Of a stretch of 64,000 nt of DNA, positions 1 to 8,645 are shown in pieces. Source of the stretch: Sabellastarte sp. h YS-2021 (lineage: Eukaryota; Annelida; Polychaeta; Sabellida; Sabellidae); contig OZ024936.1 in assembly GCA_964017235.1 (NCBI GenBank), forward strand, positions 56,471,028 to 56,535,027, written 5' to 3'. Within the stretch, counting starts at the first letter, position 1, and the number at the start of each line of letters is the position of its first letter. The position numbers and the translations under genes were made by a program. The notes below the pieces were generated by a model that ran no database searches, was not told where the DNA came from, and saw only the letters and a program-made list of their open reading frames with translations.

Positions 1-802
1 TTTGGGTACTTTCTGTTACTCCATAATTGTCATTATTAAGGAACAGGCCTTGATGGGTTGTGGGTAAATAGCATATATGAACAATATACCTTCACTTAGG
101 AGGTCATTTTTAGCCCTCATATCATCTAACAGCCCCATCAGTTTGAGATTGTTAGATTGAGTGCTGGTTTGGTCTTTTAACTGTTCCATAAATACCAGAA
201 TAGTTAATATTCATCACTGGGTATTGGTAGTTTGAGGATAGGCAGAATACAAGCAAACTCTGTCTTGGGGCTCTTAGAAGGTCATATTTGGTCTCATTTT
301 GTCCTCTAACAGCCCCTGTATATGATTTGATTGTAAAAGGTCAATGACACCTTTTGTTTATTGGAGACTTTCTAATATGCTATCTTGCTTGCCTAGGGGC
401 TTATTTGGGTATTTTCTTTTGCTCCATAATTGCTATTATTAATCAACAGCCTTGGTGGGTTGTGGGTAAATAGCTTATTTGAACAATATACCTGCACTTA
501 GGAGGTCATTTTTATGCACTTATAGCATCTAAAAGCCCCATAAGTTTGAGATTGTTACATTTAGTGCTGTTTTTTTTCTTTTAACTGTTCCATAAATACC
601 AGAAGTTTATATTCATCACTGGGTATTGACAGTCTGAGGTCAGGCAGAATACAAGCAAACTCTGTCTTGGGGCTCTTAGAAGGTCATATTTGGTCTCATT
701 TTGTCCTCTAACAGCCCCTGTATATGACTTGATCATAAAAAATCAATGACAGATTTTGTTTTTTTGTGACTTTCTAATATGTTAGCTTGGTCGCCCAAGG
801 GC
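1..802. repeat. Left-edge A-B dimer, truncated by the window
   Basis: The window opens 3 bases inside an A monomer, lacking the initial TTA, followed by a B monomer up to 802. The A copy has tttgggtactttctg and a private ctgttactcc. In the minus-strand frame that last change makes a premature stop at 16-18, leaving a 57-codon frame at 16-189. The B part has the gcttggtcgcccaagg ending. Confidence 0.92.
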
Positions 803-994
803 TTATTTGGGTATTTTCTGTTGCTCCATAATTGTCATTATTAAGGAACAGGCCTTGATGGGTTGTGGGTAAATAGCATATATGAACAATATACCTTCAC
901 TTAGGAGGTCATTTTTAGCCCTCATATCATCTAACAGCCCCATCAGTTTGAGATTGTTAGATTGAGTGCTGGTTTGGTCTTTTAACTGTTCCAT
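803..994 (-). other. Recurrent 63-codon minus-strand open frame in monomer A (probably non-functional)
   Basis: In 72 A monomers the complement reads as a 63-residue frame from ATG (rc of the cat in gttccat) to TAA (rc of the TTA starting the monomer). It begins MEQLKDQTSTQSNN and ends MEQQKIPK. I recognise no domain, signal peptide, catalytic motif or relative. Variant residues seen are K16Q, D29E, A40T, P43T, I46L, M53I, K60E and I61V, plus one silent Leu change shared by the copies at 14895, 18921 and 21337. An excess of replacement changes, three frameshifted copies and one nonsense copy argue against selection on a protein. Other copies lie at the first 192 bp of each A monomer. Transcription in some tissue cannot be excluded. 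Confidence 0.3.
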
Positions 995-1138
995 AAATAC
1001 CAGAATAGTTAATATTCATCACTGGGTATTGGTAGTTTGAGGATAGGCAGAATACAAGCAAACTCTGTCTTGGGGCTCTTAGAAGGTCACATTTGGTCTC
1101 ATTTTGTCCTCTAACAGCCCCTGTATATGATTTGATTG
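900..1138 (+). repeat. Internal half-monomer duplication within monomer A
   Basis: The block starting cttaggaggtca at 900 matches the block starting cttagaaggtca at 1078 (offset 178). The downstream ctaacagcccc matches at 931 and 1111 (offset 180). Upstream, tccata matches at 825 and 990 (offset 165), and a tgggt..ggta segment near 859 matches 1023. The same pair occurs in B at 1302 and 1480 (offset 178), and the next step is about 224 bp. The likely reading is that the 402 bp monomer arose from an ancestral ~200 bp unit duplicated once, followed by an indel. The matches are seen directly; the ancestry is inferred. Confidence 0.7.
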
Positions 1139-1205
1139 TAAAAGGTCAATGACACCTTTTGTTTATTGGAGACTTTCTAATATGCTATCTTGCTTGCCTA
1201 GGGGC

Positions 1206-1607
1206 TTATTTGGGTATTTTCTTTTGCTCCATAATTGCTATTATTAATCAACAGCCTTGGTGGGTTGTGGGTAAATAGCTTATTTGAACAATATACCTGC
1301 ACTTAGGAGGTCATTTTTATGCACTTATAGCATCTAAAAGCCCCATCAGTTTGAGATTGTTACATTTAGTGCTGTTTTTTTTCTTTTAACTGTTCCATAA
1401 ATACCAGAAGTTTATATTCATCACTGGGTATTGACAGTCTGAGGTCAGGCAGAATACAAGCAAACTCTGTCTTGGGGCTCTTAGAAGGTCATATTTGGTC
1501 TCATTTTGTCCTCTAACAGCCCCTGTATATGACTTGATCATAAAAAATCAATGACAAATTTTGTTTTTTTGTGACTTTCTAATATGTTAGCTTGGTCGTC
1601 CAAGGGC
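1206..1607 (+). repeat. Monomer B of the satellite (representative copy, 402 bp)
   Basis: This is the type-B half of the dimer. Diagnostic positions are ttttcttttgctcc, gctattattaatcaac (or gcaattatt), gcttatttgaac, acctgcactta, tttttatgcacttatagc, a long T-tract after gtgctg, gaagtttatattc, gtctgaggtcaggc, and an end with a second T-tract before gtgactttc. B has no open frame longer than 60 codons in the region matching the A frame. Its 3' end comes in several types, such as gcttggtcacccaagg, gcttggtcgcccaagg, gtcgccaaagg and gcttcttcgcccaagg, and these mark the larger repeat blocks. Confidence 0.95.
1375..1387 (+). repeat. Variable T-tract of monomer B, first of two (representative)
   Basis: After gtgctg, B carries a run of T, then C, then TTTT, where A has ggtttggtctttt. 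The run varies between B copies, for example short in the copies near 4997, 37199 and 38808 and long near 9025. A second T-rich tract (TTTT-G-T7 here, 1559-1570) lies about 190 bp downstream and also varies. These tracts cause much of the 804-807 bp unit-length variation. A-tracts on the complement can stiffen or bend DNA and exclude nucleosomes; no such role is shown here. Confidence 0.75.
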
Positions 1608-2412
1608 TTATTTGGGTATTTTCTGTTGCTCCATAATTGTCATTATTAAGGAACAGGCCTTGATGGGTTGTGGGTAAATAGCATATATGAACAATATACC
1701 TTCACTTAGGAGGTCATTTTTAGCCCTCATATCATCTAACAGCCCCATCAGTTTGAGATTGTTAGATTGAGTGCTGGTTTGGTCTTTTAACTGTTCCATA
1801 AATACCAGAATAGTTAATATTCATCACTGGGTATTAGTAGTTTGAGGATAGGCAGAATACAAGCAAACTCTGTCTTGGGGCTCTTAGAAGGTCATATTTG
1901 GTCTCATTTTGTCCTCTAACAGCCCCTGTATATGATTTGATCGTAAAAGATCAATGATACCTTTTGTTTATTGGAGACTTTCTAATATGCTATCTTGCTT
2001 GCCTAGGGGCTTATTTGGGTATTTTCGTTTGCTCCATAATTGCTATTATTCATCAACAGCCTTGGTGGGTTGTGGGTAAATAGCTTATTTGAACAATATA
2101 CCTGCACTTAGGAGGTCATTTTTATGCACTTATAGCAACTAAAAGCCCCATAAGTTTGAGATTGTTACATTTAGTGCTGTTTTTTTTCTTTTAACTGTTC
2201 CATAAATACCAGAAGTTTATATTCATCACTGGGTATTGACAGTCTGAGGTCAGGCAGAATACAAGCAAACTCTGTCTTGGGGCTCTTAGAAGGTCATATT
2301 TGGTCTCATTTTGTCCTCTAACAGCCCCTGTATATGACTTGATCATAAAAAATCAATGACAAATTTTGTTTTTTTGTGACTTTCTAATATGTTAGCTTGG
2401 TCGTCCAAGGGC
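1608..2412. repeat. A-B dimer, first of a recently duplicated pair
   Basis: This dimer shares an unusual variant set with the following unit: tattagtagtttg and gatcaatgatacc in A, and ttttcgtttgctcc, ttattcatcaac and agcaactaaaag in B. Neighbouring dimers to the left lack these, so this unit and the next arose by a local duplication of about 805 bp. Confidence 0.9.
1937..1954. other. Short inverted repeat in monomer A second half (representative)
   Basis: TTGATC and GATCAA form a perfect 6 bp dyad around the loop gtaaaa. Most A copies carry ggtcaa on the right arm, giving one G:T-type mismatch. The matching place in B reads ttgat, cataaaaa, atcaa, a 5 bp dyad. The dyad is therefore kept in both monomer types, with different loops. 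Short dyads have been proposed as features of centromeric satellites that lack CENP-B boxes; function here is speculative. Confidence 0.5.
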
Positions 2413-3619
2413 TTATTTGGGTATTTTCTGTTGCTCCATAATTGTCATTATTAAGGAACAGGCCTTGATGGGTTGTGGGTAAATAGCATATATGAACAAT
2501 ATACCTTCACTTAGGAGGTCATTTTTAGCCCTCATATCATCTAACAGCCCCATCAGTTTGAGATTGTTAGATTGAGTGCTGGTTTGGTCTTTTAACTGTT
2601 CCATAAATACCAGAATAGTTAATATTCATCACTGGGTATTAGTAGTTTGAGGATAGGCAGAATACAAGCAAACTCTGTCTTGGGGCTCTTAGAAGGTCAT
2701 ATTTGGTCTCATTTTGTCCTCTAACAGCCCCTGTATATGATTTGATCGTAAAAGATCAATGATACCTTTTGTTTATTGGAGACTTTCTAATATGCTATCT
2801 TGCTTGCCTAGGGGCTTATTTGGGTATTTTCGTTTGCTCCATAATTGCTATTATTCATCAACAGCCTTGGTGGGTTGTGGGTAAATAGCTTATTTGAACA
2901 ATATACCTGCACTTAGGAGGTCATTTTTATGCACTTATAGCAACTAAAAGCCCCATAAGTTTGAGATTGTTACATTTAGTGCTGTTTTTTTTCTTTTAAC
3001 TGTTCCATAAATACCAGAAGTTTATATTCATCACTGGGTATTGACAGTCTGAGGTCAGGCAGAATACAAGCAAACTCTGTCTTGGGGCTCTTAGAAGGTC
3101 ATATTTGGTCTCATTTTGTCCTCTAACAGCCCCTGTATATGATTTGATCGTAAAAGATCAATGATACCTTTTGTTTATTGGAGACTTTCTAATATGCTAT
3201 CTTGCTTGCCTAGGGGCTTATTTGGGTATTTTCGTTTGCTCCATAATTGCTATTATTCATCAACAGCCTTGGTGGGTTGTGGGTAAATAGCTTATTTGAA
3301 CAATATACCTGCACTTAGGAGGTCATTTTTATGCACTTATAGCAACTAAAAGCCCGATAAGTTTGAGATTGTTACATTTAGTGCTGTTTTTTTTCTTTTA
3401 ACTGTTCCATAAATACCAGAAGTTTATATTCATCACTGGGTATTGACAGTCTGAGGTCAGGCAGAATACAAGCAAACTCTGTCTTGGGGCTCTTAGAAGG
3501 TCATATTTGGTCTCATTTTGTCCTCTAAAAGCCCCTGTATATGCCTTAATCATAAAAATTCAATGACAGCTTTTGTATTTTTGTGACTTTCTAATATGTT
3601 AGCTTCTTCGCCCAAGGGC
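2413..3619. repeat. Three-monomer unit A - (B::A hybrid) - B
   Basis: A 2413-2815 is followed by a hybrid 2816-3217 and a B 3218-3619, instead of the usual A-B. The A and hybrid share the tattagtag, gatcaatgatacc, cgtttgctcc and catcaac variants with the preceding dimer. The third monomer also carries cgtttgctcc, catcaac and agcaactaaaag, but ends with the gccttaatc and gcttcttcgccc type. This is a footprint of unequal crossover. Confidence 0.88.
2816..3217 (+). repeat. B::A chimeric monomer
   Basis: The 5' part is type B (cgtttgctcc, tatgcacttatagc, B T-tract, gtctgaggtcaggc), while the 3' part is type A (gatttgatcgtaaaagatc, tggagactttc, gcttgcctaggggc). The switch lies between about 3058 and 3141, inside a long stretch where A and B are identical. 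This is expected of out-of-register homologous exchange between half-dimers. Confidence 0.88.
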
Positions 3620-3812
3620 TTATTTGGGTATTTTCTGTTGCTCCATAATTGTCATTATTAAGGAACAGGCCTTGATGGGTTGTGGGTAAATAGCATATAT
3701 GAACAATATACCTTCACTTAGGAGGTCATTTTTAGCCCTCATATCATCTAACAGCCTTCATCAGTTTGAGATTGTTAGATTGAGTGCTGGTTTGGTCTTT
3801 TAACTTTTCCAT
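3620..3812 (-). other. Frameshifted copy of the monomer-A open frame (1)
   Basis: The usual cagccccatcag reads cagccttcatcag near 3751-3763, one base longer. On the minus strand this shifts the frame just after residue 18, and a stop follows within a few codons. The copy also has taacttttcc next to the start, a Q3K change. It is one of three related frameshifted copies, inherited with the 2.416 kb HOR. Confidence 0.75.
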
Positions 3813-6035
3813 AAATACCAGAATAGTTAATATTCATCACTGGGTATTGGTAGTTTGAGGATAGGCAGAATACAAGCAAACTCTGTCTTGGGGCTCTTAG
3901 AAGGTCATATTTGGTCTCATTTTGTCCTCTAACAGCCCCTGTATATGATTTGATCGTAAAAGATCAATGACACCTTTTGTTTATTGGAGACTTTCTAATA
4001 TGCTATCTTGCTTGCCTAGGGGCTTATTTGGGTATTTTCTTTTGCTCCATAATTGCTATTATTAATCAACAGCCTTGGTGGGTTGTGGGTAAATAGCTTA
4101 TTTGAACAATATACCTGCACTTAGGAGGTCATTTTTATGCACTTATAGCATCTAAAAGCCCCATCAGTTTGAGATTGTTACATTTAGTGCTGTTTTTTTT
4201 TCTTTTAACTGTTCCATAAATACCAGAAGTTTATATTCATCACTGGGTATTGACAGTCTGAGGATAGGCAGAATACAAGCAAACTCTGTCTTGGGGCTCT
4301 TAGAAGGTCATATTTGGTCTCATTTTGTCCTCTAACAGCCCCTGTATATGACTTGATCATAAAAAATCAATGACAAATTTTGTTTTTTTGTGCCTTTCTA
4401 ATATGGTAGCTTGGTCGCCCAAGGGCTTATTTGGGTACTTTCTGTTGCTCCATAATTGTCATTATTAAGGAACAGGCCTTGATGGGTTGTGTGTAAATAG
4501 CATATATGAACAATATACCTTCACTTAGGAGGTCATTTTTAGCCCTCATATCATCTAACAGCCCCATCAGTTTGAGATTGTTAGATTGAGTGCTGGTTTG
4601 GTCTTTTAACTGTTCCATAAATACCAGAATAGTTAATATTCATCACTGGGTATAAGTAGTTTGAGGATAGGCAGAATACAAGCAAACTCTGTCTTGGGGC
4701 TCTTAGAAGGTCATATTTGGTCTCATTTTGTCCTCTAACAGCCCCTGTATATGATTTGATCGTAAAAGATCAATGACACCTTTTGTTTATTGGAGACTTT
4801 CTAATATGCTATCTTGCTTGCCTAGGGGCTTATTTGGGTATTTTCGTTTGCTCCATAATTGCTATTATTAATCAACAGCCTTGGTGGGTTGTGGGTAAAT
4901 AGCTTATTTGAACAATATACCTGCACTTAGGAGGTCATTTTTATGCACTTATAGCATCTAAAAGCCCCATCAGTTTGAGATTGTTACATTTAGTGCTGTT
5001 TTTTTCTTTTAACTGTTCCATAAATACCAGAAGTTTATATTCATCACTGGGTATTGACAGTCTGAGGTCAGGCAGAATACAAGCAAACTCTGTCTTGGGG
5101 CTCTTAGAAGGTCATATTTGGTCTCATTTTGTCCTCTAACAGCCCCTGTATATGACTTGATCATAAAAAATCAATGACAAATTTTGTTTTTTTGTGACTT
5201 TCTAATATGTTAGCTTGGTCGCCCAAGGGCTTATTTGGGTACTTTCTGTTGCTCCATAATTGTCATTATTAAGGAACAGGCCTTGATGGGTTGTGGGTAA
5301 ATAGCATATATGAACAATATACCTTCACTTAGGAGGTCATTTTTAGCCCTCATATCATCTAACAGCCCCATCAGTTTGAGATTGTTAGATTGAGTGCTGG
5401 TTTGGTCTTTTAACTGTTCCATAAATACCAGAATAGTTAATATTCATCACTGGGTATTGGTAGTTTGAGGATAGGCAGAATACAAGCAAACTCTGTCTTG
5501 GGGCTCTTAGAAGGTCACATTTGGTCTCATTTTGTCCTCTAACAGCCCCTGTATATGATTTGATTGTAAAAGGTCAATGACACCTTTTGTTTATTGGAGA
5601 CTTTCTAATATGCTATCTTGCTTGCCTAGGGGCTTATTTGGGTATTTTCTTTTGCTCCATAATTGCTATTATTAATCAACAGCCTTGGTGGGTTGTGGGT
5701 AAATAGCTTATTTGAACAATATACCTGCACTTAGGAGGTCATTTTTATGCACTTATAGCATCTAAAAGCCCCATCAGTTTGAGATTGTTACATTTAGTGC
5801 TGTTTTTTTTCTTTTAACTGTTCCATAAATACCAGAAGTTTATATTCATCACTGGGTATTGACAGTCTGAGGTCAGGCAGAATACAAGCAAACTCTGTCT
5901 TGGGGCTCTTAGAAGGTCATATTTGGTCTCATTTTGTCCTCTAAAAGCCCCTGTATATGCCTTAATCATAAAAGTTCAATGACAGCTTTTGTATTTTTGT
6001 GACTTTCTAATATGTTAGCTTCTTCGCCCAAGGGC
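3620..6035. repeat. Three-dimer HOR (~2.416 kb), copy 1
   Basis: Dimers start at 3620, 4427 and 5231. The first A carries the frameshifting ccttcatc variant. The first B has a long T-tract, an A-like gaggataggcag patch, gacaaatttt and gtgcctttc. The second and third A start with gggtactttctg, and the third A has gtcacatttgg with gattgtaaaagg. The last B ends gccttaatc, tttgtatttttg and gcttcttcgccc. This copy is the most divergent of three: its second A has private gtgtgtaaatag and tataagtag and lacks the tgtgctatc and cctattggc pair. Confidence 0.88.
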
Positions 6036-6228
6036 TTATTTGGGTATTTTCTGTTGCTCCATAATTGTCATTATTAAGGAACAGGCCTTGATGGGTTGTG
6101 GGTAAATAGCATATATGAACAATATACCTTCACTTAGGAGGTCATTTTTAGCCCTCATATCATCTAACAGCCTTCATCAGTTTGAGATTGTTAGATTGAG
6201 TGCTGGTTTGGTCTTTTAACTGTTCCAT
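6036..6228 (-). other. Frameshifted copy of the monomer-A open frame (2)
   Basis: The same one-base-longer ccttcatc variant occurs at 6171-6178, breaking the 63-codon frame after residue 18. It lies 2416 bp from the first frameshifted copy, consistent with duplication of the whole HOR rather than independent mutation. Confidence 0.75.
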
Positions 6229-8452
6229 AAATACCAGAATAGTTAATATTCATCACTGGGTATTGGTAGTTTGAGGATAGGCAGAATACAAGCAAACTCT
6301 GTCTTGGGGCTCTTAGAAGGTCATATTTGGTCTCATTTTGTCCTCTAACAGCCCCTGTATATGATTTGATCGTAAAAGATCAATGACACCTTTTGTTTAT
6401 TGGAGACTTTCTAATATGCTATCTTGCTTGCCTAGGGGCTTATTTGGGTATTTTCTTTTGCTCCATAATTGCTATTATTAATCAACAGCCTTGGTGGGTT
6501 GTGGGTAAATAGCTTATTTGAACAATATACCTGCACTTAGGAGGTCATTTTTATGCACTTATAGCATCTAAAAGCCCCATCAGTTTGAGATTGTTACATT
6601 TAGTGCTGTTTTTTTTTCTTTTAACTGTTCCATAAATACCAGAAGTTTATATTCATCACTGGGTATTGACAGTCTGAGGATAGGCAGAATACAAGCAAAC
6701 TCTGTCTTGGGGCTCTTAGAAGGTCATATTTGGTCTCATTTTGTCCTCTAACAGCCCCTGTATATGACTTGATCATAAAAAATCAATGACAAATTTTGTT
6801 TTTTTGTGCCTTTCTAATATGTTAGCTTGGTCGCCCAAGGGCTTATTTGGGTACTTTCTGTTGCTCCATAATTGTCATTATTAAGGAACAGGCCTTGATG
6901 GGTTGTGGGTAAATAGCATATATGAACAATATACCTTCACTTAGGAGGTCATTTTTAGCCCTCATATCATCTAACAGCCCCATCAGTTTGAGATTGTTAG
7001 ATTGAGTGCTGGTTTGGTCTTTTAACTGTTCCATAAATACCAGAATAGTTAATATTCATCACTGGGTATTGGTAGTTTGAGGATAGGCAGAATACAAGCA
7101 AACTCTGTCTTGGGGCTCTTAGAAGGTCATATTTGGTCTCATTTTGTCCTCTAACAGCCCCTGTATATGATTTGATCGTAAAAGGTCAATGACACCTTTT
7201 GTTTATTGGAGACTTTCTAATGTGCTATCTTGCTTGCCTATTGGCTTATTTGGGTATTTTCTTTTGCTCCATAATTGCTATTATTAATCAACAGCCTTGG
7301 TGGGTTGTGGGTAAATAGCTTATTTGAACAATATACCTGCACTTAGGAGGTCATTTTTATGCACTTATAGCATCTAAAAGCCCCATAAGTTTGAGATTGT
7401 TACATTTAGTGCTGTTTTTTTTCTTTTAACTGTTCCATAAATACCAGAAGTTTATATTCATCACTGGGTATTGACAGTCTGAGGTCAGGCAGAATACAAG
7501 CAAACTCTGTCTTGGGGCTCTTAGAAGGTCATATTTGGTCTCATTTTGTCCTCTAACAGCCCCTGTATATGACTTGATCATAAAAAATCAATGACAAATT
7601 TTGTTTTTTTGTGACTTTCTAATATGTTGGCTTGGTCGCCCAAGGGCTTATTTGGGTATTTTCTGTTGCTCCATAATTGTCATTATTAAGGAACAGGCCT
7701 TGATGGGTTGTGGGTAAATAGCATATATGAACAATATACCTTCACTTAGGAGGTCATTTTTAGCCCTCATATCATCTAACAGCCCCATCAGTTTGAGATT
7801 GTTAGATTGAGTGCTGGTTTGGTCTTTTAACTGTTCCATAAATACCAGAATAGTTAATATTCATCACTGGGTATTGGTAGTTTGAGGATAGGCAGAATAC
7901 AAGCAAACTCTGTCTTGGGGCTCTTAGAAGGTCACATTTGGTCTCATTTTGTCCTCTAACAGCCCCTGTATATGATTTGATTGTAAAAGGTCAATGACAC
8001 CTTTTGTTTATTGGAGACTTTCTAATATGCTATCTTGCTTGCCTAGGGGCTTATTTGGGTATTTTCTTTTGCTCCATAATTGCTATTATTAATCAACAGC
8101 CTTGGTGGGTTGTGGGTAAATAGCTTATTTGAACAATATACCTGCACTTAGGAGGTCATTTTTATGCACTTATAGCATCTAAAAGCCCCATCAGTTTGAG
8201 ATTGTTACATTTAGTGCTGTTTTTTTTCTTTTAACTGTTCCATAAATACCAGAAGTTTATATTCATCACTGGGTATTGACAGTCTGAGGTCAGGCAGAAT
8301 ACAAGCAAACTCTGTCTTGGGGCTCTTAGAAGGTCATATTTGGTCTCATTTTGTCCTCTAAAAGCCCCTGTATATGCCTTAATCATAAAAGTTCAATGAC
8401 AGCTTTTGTATTTTTGTGACTTTCTAATATGTTAGCTTCTTCGCCCAAGGGC
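6036..8452. repeat. Three-dimer HOR (~2.417 kb), copy 2
   Basis: Dimers start at 6036, 6843 and 7648. It shares the frameshift A, the A-like gaggataggcag patch in the first B and the gtgcctttc variant with its neighbours. The second A has taatgtgctatc and cttgcctattggc near 7219-7245, shared only with copy 3. The third dimer has gttggcttgg just before it and gtcacatttgg in its A. Confidence 0.9.
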
Positions 8453-8645
8453 TTATTTGGGTATTTTCTGTTGCTCCATAATTGTCATTATTAAGGAACA
8501 GGCCTTGATGGGTTGTGGGTAAATAGCATATATGAACAATATACCTTCACTTAGGAGGTCATTTTTAGCCCTCATATCATCTAACAGCCTTCATCAGTTT
8601 GAGATTGTTAGATTGAGTGCTGGTTTGGTCTTTTAACTGTTCCAT
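8453..8645 (-). other. Frameshifted copy of the monomer-A open frame (3)
   Basis: The ccttcatc variant appears at 8588-8595, giving the same frameshift as the copies at 3620 and 6036. It lies 2417 bp from the second copy. Confidence 0.75.

Larger units (their letters stand above)
803..1205 (+). repeat. Monomer A of the satellite (representative copy, 403 bp)
   Basis: This is the type-A half of the dimer. Features that separate it from B are ttttctgttgctcc near the start, gcatatatgaac, tttttagccctcat, gtgctggtttggtc, a gttaatattc segment missing from B, gaggataggcag, and the end tggagactttc with gcttgcctaggggc. It carries the 63-codon minus-strand open frame in its first half and a short dyad in its second half (ttgatc, 6 nt, gatcaa in the best copies; this copy reads ttgattgtaaaaggtcaa). 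A and B clearly align over their full length but differ at many fixed positions, so they were separate lineages before the array expanded. Confidence 0.95.

Noticed and set aside
901-906. Telomere-like TTAGG motif
   Set aside because: It occurs singly in each half-monomer as part of cttaggaggtc and is never tandem.
1021-1150. RNA polymerase III promoter or tRNA-derived SINE
   Set aside because: No box B-like GGTTCGA motif at a suitable distance, and no tRNA-like fold or tail is seen.
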